64,000 bases of DNA, taken from Chlorocebus sabaeus. Lineage: Eukaryota; Chordata; Mammalia; Primates; Cercopithecidae. The stretch is taken from positions 43,947,931 through 44,011,930 of the forward strand of contig NC_132909.1 in the NCBI RefSeq assembly GCF_047675955.1. Reading direction: 5' to 3'. The position numbers and the translations under genes are program-made. How positions within the stretch are numbered: position 1 is the stretch's first letter; every line of letters starts with the position of its first letter. Below the pieces are notes generated by a model that saw nothing but the letters and a program-made list of their open reading frames with translations, did no database searches and had not been told where the DNA came from. Positions 45,654 through 57,598 of this stretch are shown here, one piece after another.

Positions 45654-45860
45654 TGGTCTTTGACTTTCTGTTTATCCTCATTGACAGCAAGGAGGGCAGC
45701 CTCAGTTTTCCAGTTTCTCTGCTCTTCTAATGAATGAAGCAACTGACATGTTTATAGTGCTGTCCCTGCAGCACTAAGGGCTGAATACATGGGAACTCTT
45801 TGGGCTGCATACAGCCAAAAAAGGGAATTAACTGGTGGATAGAATTGGAAAGGGCACCTT
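45654..45860 (+). repeat. Diverged local duplication, copy 1
   Basis: Shares ordered words with 47798-47970: 'tttctgtttatcctc', 'ctaatgaatgaag', 'ctgacatg', 'tgcagca' and 'agggaatt'. An Alu inserted at the left edge of this copy. It may be a local duplication or two members of an old dispersed repeat. The first part resembles an inverted MIR. Confidence 0.55.
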
Positions 45861-46299
45861 CAGGATCAGCTGGATCAAGGCACTCAACCAAAACCACCAG
45901 GGTAGCTTCTCTCTCTATTTCTTGGCTTTGCTGTCCTTTGTTTCCAGGCAGGCAAGATGGTGGTCAGCAACTCCGAGCCTACCTACCCTTACTGATTTAA
46001 GCAATATCACAAGAGCTCTGTTGTCTGATAGGGGTGGCACAGACACCAAGATTGTGTATTATCACCCCAGCCTGGGGCATATGCCTGTCTCTGAACCAAT
46101 CACAGTGGCCAAAGGGCCACAATGCACTGATAGGCAGGGTTTTGTTGGCCTTCACTAAGAAGGGGGGAAGACCCTAAGCACGACAAGATGCTGTTCACAG
46201 AAGGACCAGGAAGAACCCCTGCCAGTGGGCAGAACCAGGATGGGAACCCAGATCTTCACTCCTTAGCTATATTGGTCTCAGCTACTTTCTTCGTCTTGT

Positions 46300-47275
46300 T
46301 TTTTTTTTTTTTTTTTTTCTTTTGAGACAGAGTTTTGCTCTTGTTGCCCACGCTGGAGTGCAATGGCGTGATCTCGGCTCACAGCAACCTCCACATCGCG
46401 GGTTCAAGCGATTCTCCTGCCTCAGCCTCCTGAGTAGCTGGGATTACAGGCATGCGCCACCATGCCCGGCTAATTTTGTGTTTTTAGTAGAGATGGGGTT
46501 TCTCCATGTTGGTCAGTCTGGTCTCCAACTCCTGACCTCAGGTGATCCGCCCGCCTCAGCCTCTCAAATTGCTGGGATTGGCATTACAGGCATGAGCCAC
46601 TACACCTGGCCAGCTGCTTTCAGATGGACACTTTCACCCCTTCAAACACCTTCCACTTCAAACTCACCATCAATCAGGCTCAGTGGCTCATGCCTGTAAT
46701 GCCAGCATTTTGGGAGGCCAAGGCAGGAGGATCACTTCAGCCCAGGAGTTGGAGAACAGCCTGAGCAACATAGGGAGACCCGGTCTCCATAAAAAATTTA
46801 AAAATCTAGCCAGGTGTGGTGGCCCATGTCTTGTAGTTCCAACTACCCGAGAAGCTGAGGTGAGAGGATCACTTACGCCCAGGAGCTCAAAGCTGCAGTG
46901 GACCGTGATTGTGCCACCGCACTTCAGCCTGCACAACATAGCAAGACCCTGTCTTTTAAAAAATTCAGGCCTGGCCGGGTGCGGTGGCTCATGCCTGTAA
47001 TCCCAGCACTTTGGGAGGCCGAGGTAGGCAGATCATTTGAGGTAAAGAGTTCAAGACCAGCCTGGCCAACATGGTGAAACCCTGTCTCTACCCAAAAATT
47101 AACTGGGCGTGCTAGTGCACGCCTGTAATCCCAGCTACTTGGGAGGCTGAAGCAGGAGAATCACTTGAACCCGGGAGGCAGAGATTGCAGTGAGCCAACA
47201 TTGCACCCCTGCACTCTAGCCTGAGCAAAAGGGCAAGACTCCGTCTCAAAAATAATAATAATAATAATAATAATC
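46300..47275. repeat. Three Alus
   Basis: 46300-46611 minus; 46675-46967 plus, J-like; 46972-47275 plus, ending in an AAT repeat of about eight units. The first two are an inverted pair. Confidence 0.85.
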
Positions 47276-47319
47276 AGGCCCCCTGGGACCCTCCATCCCT
47301 TAATCCCAGTCTCTTCTCT

Positions 47320-47760
47320 CTCCCCTTCTCTAGGCCTCAATTTCCTCATCTGTAAAATGGGTCGTCAGGAGCGTCTTGCACTCAGTAAACAGCCAAAGGT
47401 CACACTGGATTTACAGAAATTGAGATCTAGATTCAGAGAACAAAGAGGCTGGGCTTGGTGGGTCACGCCTGTAATCCCAGCATTTTGGGAGGCCAAGGTG
47501 GGTGGATTCCCTTGAGGTCAGGAGTTTGAGACCAGCCTGGCCAACATGGCTAAAGGCTATCTCTATTAAAAGTACAAAAATTAGCCAGGAATGGTGACAC
47601 GAGCTTGTAATCCTAGCTACTTGGGAGGCTGAGGCAGGAGAATCGCTTGAACCCGGGAGGCGGAGGTTGCAGTGAGCCAAGATCATGCCGCTGTACTCCA
47701 GTCCGGGCGGCAGACCCAGACTCCATATCAAAAAGAAAAAAAAAAAGAAAAAAGGAAAAC
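47320..47760 (+). repeat. MIR tail and Alu
   Basis: 47320-47400 has 'gcctcaatttcctcatctgt' and 'aaaatgggtcg', a MIR tail. 47448-47760 is a full-length plus Alu. Confidence 0.75.
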
Positions 47761-47797
47761 ATAGAAGGCAAGTCTTTGTGGGAGGTCCTCAGTCAGG

Positions 47798-47970
47798 GCT
47801 GGCTTTCAACTTTCTGTTTATCCTCGTAGATGATGAGGAGTTTGAGCAGCTCAAATGTTCCCATTTCTCCACTCTCCTAATGAATGAAGAGGCTGACATG
47901 CTGTTTTCAGTCCCATCTTTGCAGCAGACATGAACAGCTTCAGGAGGGAATTGGCCTGCATGAGCTAGGC
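47798..47970 (+). repeat. Diverged local duplication, copy 2
   Basis: Counterpart of 45654-45860, 2.1 kb downstream in the same direction. No Alu interrupts it. I see no coding frame shared by the two copies. Confidence 0.55.
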
Positions 47971-48252
47971 CTGGTGCAGGCTGGCCTGTGAAGTGTCCAC
48001 ATATAAACATTCCTGCAGTTCATGCTGACAAAGGAGGATACACTCATTTTCATTTTCATTTTGAAAAATTAGAGTTATTTTATTATGTTGATTAAATTCC
48101 GTAAAGTCCAGTTCATGGTCAGCCCCCACCTTCAACTTGGCAAACTCATATGCATCCCTCAAAACCCAACACACACACCCCCTCCTCCATTCTTCAAAGG
48201 TTCTATAAAATGCTACATCTCTCCCCTCTCTGTGCTATAAGAGAAGCATCCA

Positions 48253-48683
48253 GGCTGGGCGCAGTGGCTCACGCCTGTAATCCCAGCACTTTGGGAGGCC
48301 AAAGTGGACAGATCACGAGATCAGGAGTTTGAGACTAGCCTGACCAACATGGTGAAACCCCATCTGTACTAAAAACACAAAAATTAGCCAGGCATGGTGG
48401 CACGTGCCTGTCATCCCAGCTACTCAGGATGTTGAGGCAGGAGAATCACTTGAACCAGAGAGGCGGAGGTTGCAGTAAGCCGAGATCATGCCACTGCACT
48501 CCAGCCTGGGTGACAGAGCAAGACTCTATCTCAAAAAAAAAAAAAAAAAAAAAATCTAGAAAAAATGGAGGCTGAGGCAGGAGAACGGCATGAACCTGGG
48601 AGGCGGAGCTTGCAGTGAGCTGAGATCGAGTCACTACACTCCAGCCTGGGCGACAGAGTGAGACTCCATCTCAAAAAAAAAAA
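48253..48683 (+). repeat. Alu followed by an Alu right-arm piece
   Basis: 48253-48555 plus, full length. 48566-48683 plus, last 110 bases of another Alu with its own tail. 'agagaagcatcc' before the first and 'agaagcattcc' after the second form one pair of flanks, so both lie in a single target site. Confidence 0.8.
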
Positions 48684-48744
48684 GAAGCATTCCCCTGGCA
48701 CTATGATCATCTGTTTATAGCTGTTTCTCCCACTCTGGGCTCTG

Positions 48745-48800
48745 TTCTAGTACCCAAGTCAGTGCCTGGCACACAGTGGATACTCAATAAATGTGGTTTA
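48745..48800 (+). repeat. MIR or L2 tail
   Basis: 'cagtgcctggcacacagtgg' with 'atactcaataaatgtggttt' is the 3' end shared by MIR and L2. Confidence 0.65.
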
Positions 48801-48802
48801 GG

Positions 48803-49372
48803 TGGGATCTCACTCTATCACCCAGGCTGGAATGCAGTGGTGCAACAATAGCTCACTGCAGCCTCCACCTCCTGGGCTCAAACAATCCCACCTCAGCCTC
48901 CTGAATAGCTAGAACTACAGGTGTATCCAGCACACCTGGCTAATTTTCTTTATATTTTTGCAGAGACGGGGTCTTGCTATGTTGCCCAGGCTTTTTTTTT
49001 TTTTTGAGACAAAGTCTCATTCTGTCGCTTGAGATGCCGTTTAAATTATAATAATGAGGATAAATTGTTTGGTTTTTTTTTATTGTTTTTGAGACAGGGT
49101 CTTACTCTGTTGCCCAGGCTGGAGTGCAGTGGCACCATCTTGGCTCACTGCAACCTCCACCTCCCGGGTTCAAGTGATCCTCCTGCCTCAGCCTCCTGAG
49201 TAGCTGGGACTATGTGCGCGTGCCACCACGCCAAGACAATTTTTGCATTTTTAGCATAGATGGGGTTTTGCCATGTTGCCTAGGCTGATCTTGAACTCCT
49301 GACTTCAAGTGATCAGTCCCCCTCGGCCTCCCAAAGTGCTGGGATTACAGGTGTGAGCCACCACACCCAGCC
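48803..49372 (-). repeat. Truncated Alus and one full Alu
   Basis: 48803-48990 is a minus Alu cut off in 'gttgcccaggc'. 48991-49030 is a 40-base Alu tip. 49069-49372 is a full minus Alu. Confidence 0.8.
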
Positions 49373-49414
49373 ACCCAGGCTCATTAGTATCACCTCAGAA
49401 AGAAACCTTGTCTC

Positions 49415-50115
49415 CATCAGCAGTCACTGCCCATTCCCATCCCCCAGCCCCTGGCAACCACCAGTTTGCTTCCTGTCTATGGATTTGCCTGTTCTAGGCA
49501 TTTCAGATCAATAGAATCTCACGCTGTGTAGCCTTGTGTGTCTGGCTTCTCTCACTCAGCATCGTGCTTTGGGGGTTCATTCATGCTGTAGCATGGATCA
49601 GTGCTTCCTTCTTTCTTTTTTTTTTTTTTTTTTTTTTTTGTTTTTGAGACAGAGTCTTGCTCTGTCACCCAGGCTGGAGTGCAGTGGCACGATCTCAGCT
49701 CACTGCAAGCTCCACCTCCTGGGTTCATGCCATTCTCCTGCCTCAGCCTCCTGAGTAGCTGGAACTACAGGCGCCTGCCACCACGCCCAGCTATTTTTTT
49801 TTTTTTTTTTTTGTATTTTTAGTAGAGATGGGGTTTCACCGTGTTAGTCAGACTGGTCTCAATCTCCTGACCTCGTGATCCGCCCACCTCGGCCTCCCAA
49901 AGTGCTGGGATTACAGACTTGAGCCACCGCGCCCAGCCTGCTTCCTTCTTTTCCATGGCTGAATCATATCCCACTGTGTGGATCCATGCACCAGCTGATG
50001 GGCATGGGGAGGTTTCCACTTTCTGCCAACCGCGACTAGAGCTGCTGTGGACACGCGTGGACAGGTGTTTGTGTGGACGTGGTTTTCCCCATCTCTGAAG
50101 CACTTCCCTGGCAGT
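49415..50115 (+). repeat. L1M remnant split by an Alu
   Basis: 'cctggcaaccaccagtttgc', 'ggatttgcctgttctaggca', 'gtgtgtctggcttctctcac', 'catgctgtagcatggatcag', then after the Alu 'ttccatggctgaatcatatc' and 'gtgtggacgtggttttcccc' follow an old L1 3' region. A minus AluY-like copy (49616-49938) interrupts it with 'tgcttccttctt' on both sides. Confidence 0.8.
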
Positions 50116-50255
50116 GTCAGTCAATGTCTAACGGCTATTGTGAAACTTGTTAAACTTCAGCCACATAGTCAGCTGGGTTGCACAGACCACAGATCGAATC
50201 CCCCAGGCTTTGAAATCTGCCCCCACCCCCAACTCCCACATCTCCGAAGGGGGCC

Positions 50256-51228
50256 TTTTTTTTTTTTTTTTTTTTTTTTGAGACATAGTCTTGCTCTGTC
50301 ACCCAAGCTGAAGTGCAGTGGTGCGATCTCAACTCACTGCAACCGCAGCCTCAAGTGACTCTTCTGTCTCAGCCTCCCGAGTAACTGGGACTACAGGCAC
50401 ATGCCACCAAGCCCGGCTAATTTTTGTATTTTTAGTAGAAACGAGGTTTCACCATGTTGGCCAGGCTGGTCTCAAACTCCCAACCTCAAGTGATCCGCCT
50501 GCCTCAGCCTCCCAAAGTGCTGGGATTACAGACGTGAGCCACTGCGTCCAGCTAGAAGGGGGCCATTTTTGGTCTTCAAATCCAATGTGTCTGCCTCTCA
50601 GGCTTTTTGTGACTGAGGACGTCCCTGTCCGCAGGCCAACCAAAGCAGATCTGTGACCCGGCCCAGGCTGTGGGGTTCTATGGATGGCTGATCAAGCAGC
50701 GTCCTGCCCTCAGTTTATTTTGGTCAGGGGTAGCAGGCTTGGTCAGTACCTCAGACCTGGCCCTGCCCAGGACCATGAAATCCAAGGCCTCTGATGTGTG
50801 TCCTAGGTCTGCAGGTGTCTTGGGCAGCGTCCGAGGCTAGGAAGCTGGCCTGGGTTCAGCGGACAAAGGCCAAGGCAATCAGCTGAGGTCCTGCCACCGG
50901 AAGCTGTCCCTATCTCAGAAATTCCCTGAGTGGCCGGGCACAGTAACTCACGCCTGTAATCCCAGCACTCTGGGAGGCCGAGGCGGGCAGATCACTTGAG
51001 ACTGGGAATCAAGACCAGCTTGGCCAATATGGTAAAACCCTGTCTCTACTAAAAATACAAAAATGAGCCAGGCATGGTGTCAGGCGCCTGTAATCCCAGC
51101 TACTCAGGAGGCTGAGGCAGGAGAATCGCTTGAGCCCGGGAGACGGAGCTTGCAGTGAGCCGAGATCATACACTGCACTCCAGCTTGGGCGACAGAGAGA
51201 AACTCTGTCTCAAAAAAAGAAAAAAAAG
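50256..51228. repeat. Two Alus
   Basis: 50256-50552 minus, flanked by 'gaagggggcc' copies. 50933-51228 plus, flanked by 'agaaattccctgag' and 'agaaactccctgag'. Between them about 380 bases of unique sequence. Confidence 0.88.
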
Positions 51229-51400
51229 AAACTCCCTGAGTATATACTGGAAAGCAAGCCCTGCCTCCTTTCCATCACCGGGCCTCTGGGTGCCTGCATC
51301 AGTAAGGGCTTACAAGAGAAACAGAACCAACAGGAAATATACATATTACATATATAGAGATTTTCTCTAAAAAAAAAAAAAAATTTAAGATTCATTTTAG

Positions 51401-51702
51401 GCCGGGCGCGGTGGCTCAAGCCTGTAATCCCAGCACTTTGGGAGGCCGAGACGGGCGGATCATGAGGTCAAGAGATCGAGACCATCCTGGCTAACACGGT
51501 GAAACCCCGTCTCTACTAAAAAAAAATACAAAAAACTAGCCGGGCGAGGTGGCGGGTGCCTGTAGTCCCAGCTACTCGGGAGGCTGAGGCAGGAGAATGG
51601 CGTAAACCCGGGTGGCGGAGCTTGCAGTGAGCTGAGATCCGGCCACTGCGCTCCAGCCTGGGCCGCGACAGAGCGAGACTCCATCTCAAAAAAAAAAAAA
51701 AA
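51401..51702 (+). mobile_element. Young Alu of Old World monkey type
   Basis: Plus strand, flanked by 'aagattcatttta' copies. Differs from copies A and B by 'gcgctccagcctgggccgcg' and 'ctactcgggagg', so it belongs to another subfamily. Confidence 0.88.
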
Positions 51703-51713
51703 AGATTCATTTT

Positions 51714-53848
51714 AAGTCTGGGCATGGTGGTTTATGGCTGGAATCCTAGCACTTTGGGAGGCTGACATGGAAAGATCGCTTGAGCCCGATAGTTTAAGAT
51801 CCCATGTTTATAAAAAAGTTTAGAAAAAGCTTGGGCATGGTGGTGGGTGCCTGTGACCCCAGCCACTCCAGAGGCTGAGGTGGGTGGATTGTTTGAGCCC
51901 AGGAGGTCGAGGCTGTAGTGAGCCATGATCTCACCACTGCACTTCAGCCTGGGTGGCAGAGATCTTGTCTTTCTCTAAAAAAAAAAAAAAAGATGTATTT
52001 TAAGGAATTGGCTCATGCAATTGTGGGGGATGATAAACCCAAAATTCATAGGGCACTCTAGCAGGTTGGAAATAGGGAGGGTTTCTTTGTTGCAAGCTTA
52101 TGAATTCCTTTTTCCCTCTAGAAGCTGTTTTTGCTCTCTGAAGGACTTCAACTGATTAGATAAGAAGCATCGGCTGGGTGCAGTGGCTTATGCCTGTAAC
52201 CCCAACATTTGGGAGGCCAAGGCGGGAGGATCAGGAGGTCAGGAGATCAAGACCATCCTGGTTAACACAGTGAAACCCCATCTCTACTGAAAATACAAAA
52301 AATTAGCCGGGCACAGTGGCACGCACCTGTAGTCCTAGCTACTTAGGAGGCTGAGGCAGGAGAATCGCTTGAACCCACGAGGCGGAGGTTGCAGTGAGCC
52401 GAGATCATGCCACTGCACTCCAGCCTGGGAAACAAGAGTAAAAGTCCATCTCAAAAAAAAAAAAAAAAAAAAAGACGTCAGGCGCGGTGGCTAGTCCCAG
52501 CACTTTGGGAGGCCGAGACAGACAGGTCACGAGGTCAGGAGATCAAGACCATCCTGGCTAACACAGTGAAACCCTGTCTCCACTAAAAATACAAAAAATT
52601 AGCTTGGCGTGGTGGCGGGCACCTATGGACCCAGCTGCTCAGGAGGCTGAGGCAGGAGAATGGTGTGAACCTGGGAGGCGGAGCTTGCAGTGAGCCGAGA
52701 TTGTGCCACTGTATTCCAGCCCGGACTACAGAGCGAGACTCTGTCTTAAAAAAAAAAAAAAGAAAAAGAAAAGAAAAGAAATTAGCTGGGTGTGGTGGCA
52801 CGTGCCTATAGACCCAGCTACTTGGGAGGCTGAGGCACTAGAATCGCTTCAACCCAGGGGGCGTTGCAGTGAGTTGAGATTACATCACTGCCCTCTAGCC
52901 TGGGCAACAGAGTGAGACTCAGTCTCAAAATTAAAAAAAAAAAAAAAAATTTACTGAGTATGGTGGTTCACGCCTGTAGTTCCAACACTTTCGGAGATGG
53001 AAGAACCATATGAACCCAGGAATTCGAGACCAGCCTGGAGTACATAGAGAGACCCCATCTCTACAAAACACAGGCTCAGCATGGTGGCTTATGCCTATAA
53101 TACCAGCACTTTGGGAGGTTGAGGTGGGAAGATCACTTGAGGTCAGGAGTTCGAGACCAGCCTGGCCAACATGGCGAAAACCCATTTCTTTTTTTTTTTT
53201 TTTTTTTTGAGACGGAGTCTGGCTCTGTCGCCCGGGCTGGAGTGCAGTGGCCGGATCTCAGCTCACTGCAAGCTCCGCCACCCGGGTTTACGCCATTCTC
53301 CTGCCTCAGCCTCCCAAGTAGCTGGGACTACAGGCGCCCACCACCTCACCCGGCTAGTTTTTTGTATTTTTTAGTAGAGACGGGGTTTTACCGGGTTAGC
53401 CAGGATGGTCTCGATCTCCTGACTTCGTGATCCGCCCATCTCGGCCTCCCAAAGTGCTGGGATTACAGGCTTGAGCCACCGCGCCCGGCCGCGAAAACCC
53501 ATTTCTATTCAAAATACAAAAATCAGCTGGGTGCGATGGTGCATGCCTATAGTCCCAGCTCTTCAGGGGGCTGAGGCAAGAGAATAGCTTGAACCTAGGA
53601 GGCAGAGGTTGCAGTGAGAGGAGATCACACCCCTGGGCAACAGAACAAGACTCTGTTTCTAAATAAATAAATAAATAAATAAATAAAGTTAGCCAGGTGT
53701 GGCGGTGTGTTCCTGTAGTCCCAGCTACTTGGGAGACTGAGGCAAGAGGATCACTTGAGCCCAGGAGGTCAAGGTTACAGTGAGCTATGATTGCACTACT
53801 GCACTCCATCTTGAGTGAGATGCCATCTCTAAAAAAATTTAAAAACAC
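51714..53848. repeat. Dense cluster of Alus with a nested young copy
   Basis: All plus unless stated: 51714-51992, J-like; 52172-52473; 52476-52779, with a deletion in its first 40 bases; 52780-52950, right arm only; 52951-53072, one arm; 53073-53687, interrupted by a minus young Alu at 53189-53490 with 'gcgaaaacccatttct' on both sides and ending in an AAAT repeat; 53688-53848, right arm only. Only 51993-52171 is unique. Confidence 0.85.
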
Positions 53849-53929
53849 CTTTGCAGCAATATCTAGACTAGTATTTGACCAAACAACTGGGCCCCTTAGG
53901 CTGGTCAAATTGATGCATAAATTTTAGCC

Positions 53930-54910
53930 ATCACTGTATGCTTCCCTGTCCCTCTACCATCCCACCTGCTAAAATGCCACCTCCTCTGAGAAGCCTCCTG
54001 TGATGTGTCCTACCCCAAGTGAGAAAACACAGAGAAGTGTTGATCCGTTTCACTGGAGCAGAGGGAGCAACAGGTACAAAGGTCTGGGAGCCAGAAGGCG
54101 GGTGAACAGGGCAGACATGGGGGGTACTGGTGGCAGAACAGTAGAGCAGTAGAGATGCCAGCAGGGGCAAGAGCTCCAAGGCCAGAAATGGAGCTTCATT
54201 TTGTTCCGGGGCAATAGGGAGCCAAAGAAGGCGTTAGAGCAAGAGAGGAGCATAGTTACATTCCCGAACCTTTGCAAGAGTTGTCATTGGCTGTTGTGGG
54301 TCTATCAGGTGGCAGGTGGTGGGGGTCAGGACACCTGTCCAGGCAAGAAATGGCAAGGCCTGGGCCAAGGGCATAGGGAAGGGGGTGGGGTGGACTCAAA
54401 AGCTTCCAGGGGCAGAGTGGGTCAGCCTGGGAGGTAGCAGTGTGAATTCCTAAACCATAACACTAAGCAGTGAGCCAAGGGAGACAAGCTCCATGTGCAC
54501 ACCTCTGTTCTCTCCCAACCGCAATCCAGAACAGCTTCCTTAGGCTGCCGAAAATCAAATGAGCTGACCCTGCAGGTCTTCGGCACTGATGTCTCTCGCC
54601 ACCTGTGCAACCATCTGAAGGATGCTAAGTGGCAACAGTTGCCTCCTCTCCCTGCTCCCAGTGGAAACCCCATCCCCTTTCTCTGGCAGACAACGTGGCA
54701 AGGAACAGGGGCTCCATCTTCCTGTTCCCCAAACACACCAAGTTCCTTCCTACCCCAGGGCCTTTGCACCGATGGTTCTCTCTCCCTGGAATGCTTTTCC
54801 TGCCATTTTCCCCATTACCCAGTCTTCCTTGTTCCCCAGGACTCGGCTTAACTGCGATTTCCTCCAGGAATTTCTCTCCACCTTCCTGAGTCTATATGAC
54901 ATCACCTGTT
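53930..54910 (+). repeat. L2-like remnants
   Basis: 53930-54020 ('gccacctcctctgagaagcc') and 54700-54910 ('cagggcctttgcaccgatgg', 'ctccctggaatgcttttcct') match words of the L2 3' region in plus orientation. The sequence between is unique and purine-rich. Confidence 0.6.
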
Positions 54911-54931
54911 TTAACAACCAGGATTTGAAAC

Positions 54932-55995
54932 TTTTTTTTTTTTTGAGACAGGGTCTCACTCTGTCAACCAGGCTGAAAATGCATTGACCCCATAACAGCT
55001 CACTGTAGCCTTAAATTCCTGGACTCAAGCAATCCTCCACCTTGTCCTCCCAAAGTTCAGAGGAATCTTTTTTTTTTTTTTTTTTTTTTTGAGATAGAGT
55101 CTTGATCTGTCACCAGGCTGGAGTGCAGTGGCGTGATCTTGGCTCACTGCAACCTCCAACTCCCGGGTTCAAGCAGTTCCCCTGCCTCAGCCTCCCGAGT
55201 AACTGGGACTACAGGCACCCGTCACCACACCTGGCTAATTTTTGTATTTTTAGTAGAGACAGGGTTTCACCATGTTGGCCAGGATGGTCTCAATCTCTTG
55301 ACCTCATGATCCACCCACCTCGGCCTCCCAAAGTACTGAGATTACAGGCGTGAGCCACCATGCCCAGACAGGAATTTTTATTTTTATTTATTTTTATTAT
55401 TTTATTATTATTTTTTTTTAACGGAGTCTCGCTCTGTTACCCAGGCTGGAGTGCAGTGGCCAGATCTCAGCTCACTGCAAGCTCCACCACCCGGGTTTAC
55501 GCCATTCTCCTGCCTCAGCCTCCCGAGTAGCTGGGACTACAGGCGCCCGCCACCTCACCTGGCTGGTTTTTTGTATTTTTTAGTAGAGACGGGGTTTCAC
55601 CGTGTTAGCCAGGATGGTCTTGATCTCCTGACCTCATGATCTGCCCGTCTCGGCCTCCCAAAGTGCTGGGATTACAGGCTTGAGCCACCACGCCTGGCCC
55701 TTTTTTTTTTTTTTGGAAATGGAGTCTTGCTCTGTCGCCCAGGCTGGAGTGCAGTGGCACGATCTTGGCTCACTGTAACCTCCGCCTCCCAGGTTCAAGC
55801 AATTCTCTGCCTCAGCCTCCTGAGTAGCTGGGATTACAAGCGCCCACCACCACACCCAGCTAATTTTTGTATTTTTAGTAGTTACAGGGTTTCACCATCT
55901 TGGCCAGGCTGGTCTTGAACTCCTGACCTCATGATCCACCCGCCTCGGCCTCCCAAAGTGCTGGGATGACAGACATGAGCCACCACGCCCGGCCT
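54932..55995 (-). repeat. Four Alus in a row, minus strand
   Basis: 54932-55063 one arm; 55070-55369 full; 55376-55699 full with TTTA/TTA tail and young-type features ('gggtttacgccattctcc', 'caggcttgagccacc'); 55700-55995 full, starting at once after the previous one. Confidence 0.87.
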
Positions 55996-56271
55996 GGCCA
56001 GGAATCGTTTTAACACACAACTCTAGCTATGAGCCTTCCCTGCTCTCACTCTCCATGGCTCCAAGAATATTGCAGCCCCTCTGCCCGTTGTCCAGAGCCC
56101 TTCAGAGCAGGCCTTATCTCATGTCTCATTGCTGATTATTTTCCAAATGTAAGTTGTTCTCTTGCCTGAATTGCCCTTCTCCTACCTTTGTGTTTGGTGA
56201 ACTTCTATTCATCCTTCAAAACCCCATTCAAATGGCCCCTCCTCCAGAAACCCCTCCCTACCCCTTAGACC

Positions 56272-56872
56272 AAGCTTGTCCAACCCATGGTCCATGGGCC
56301 ACATGCAGCCCAAGACAGCTTTAAATGCAGTCCAACACAAATTTGTAAGCTTTATTAAAATATTATGAGTTTTTTTTCAAGCTGAATGACAAAGAAATAA
56401 AATAGGAATAAAACCAAACAAAACGGGCCAGGTGCAGTGGCTCACGCCTGTAATCCCAGCACTTTGCGAGGCCAAGGCAGGTGGATCACCTGAGGTCAGG
56501 AGTTTGAGACCAGCCTAACCAACAAGGTAAAACCCCATCTCTACTAAAAAATACAAAAATTAGCCGGGCGTGGTGGCAGGTACCTGTAGTCCCAGCTACT
56601 TGCGAGGCTGAGATGGGAGAATTGCTTGAACCTGGGAGGCAGAGGTTTCAGTGAGCCGAGATCATGCCACTGCACTCCAGCCTGGGCGACAGAGTGACAC
56701 TCCATCTCAAAACAAAAAAACAAAAAAATTATGTTTTTTTTTTTTTCTTGCAATATTTTCTGTTTTAGCTCATCAGCTATCATTAGTGTTAGTGAATTTT
56801 ATGTGTGGCCCAAGTCAATTCTTCTTCTCCCAATGTGGCCCAGGGAAGTCAAAAGATTGGACACCCCAGACT
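56272..56872 (-). repeat. MER30-like hAT element split by an Alu
   Basis: Left part 56272-56420 ('cttgtccaacccatggtcca', 'gggccacatgcagcccaag'), right part 56735-56872 ('tagctcatcagctatcatta', 'atgtggcccagggaag', 'aaaagattggacacccca'). These are the two halves of a 230-base hAT MITE that I recall as MER30. A plus Alu (56426-56730) sits between them. Confidence 0.7.
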
Positions 56873-57026
56873 AAGACAGAGTCCTCAGTCCCCCCTGGGG
56901 GTGTCCGTGTCTAGCTCTGTCTCCCCAAGGCTGGGGGCTTTTGGGAGGCCCTGGCATCACCTATGAAGGGCTGACCATAACTGTCATAATTTATTTTAAT
57001 ATTGGTACACACCTCAGCATTATTTC

Positions 57027-57565
57027 TTTTGAGATGTAGTCTCGCTCTGCTGTGACCCAGGCTCGAGTGCAGTGGCGCGATCTCGGCTCACTGCAACCTC
57101 TGCCTCCCGGGTTCAAGCAATTGTCCTGCCTTACCTTCCCGAGTAACTGAGATTACAGGCACCAGCCACCACACCCACTAATTTTTGTATTTTCAGTAGA
57201 GTTGGGGTTTCACCATGTTGGCCAGACTGGTCTTAAACTCCTGATCTCAGGTGATCCACCCGCCTTGGCCTCCCAAAGTGCTGGGATTACAGGCATGAGC
57301 CACCGTGTCCGGCTTATAATACGTTTCTACGCAGACTTGAGAATGTACATCTTTCATCCGTCCATCCCATTTGCAAATGGGCCTCAATTTCTGCAGCTTC
57401 CACCCTCCAAATGCCTTTGACATTCTTCTAGGAGTTATAATTCTTCTCTGATTTGTTAAGATTTGACAACTCTCTCCCAAGGCATGTGGAAAAGCATTAA
57501 AACCTCACATCAGTGAAGGAGAACCGTTGAGCCCTGTCATGGAGAATTTATTTCCTCTTGAGAAC

Positions 57566-57598
<33 letters not shown>

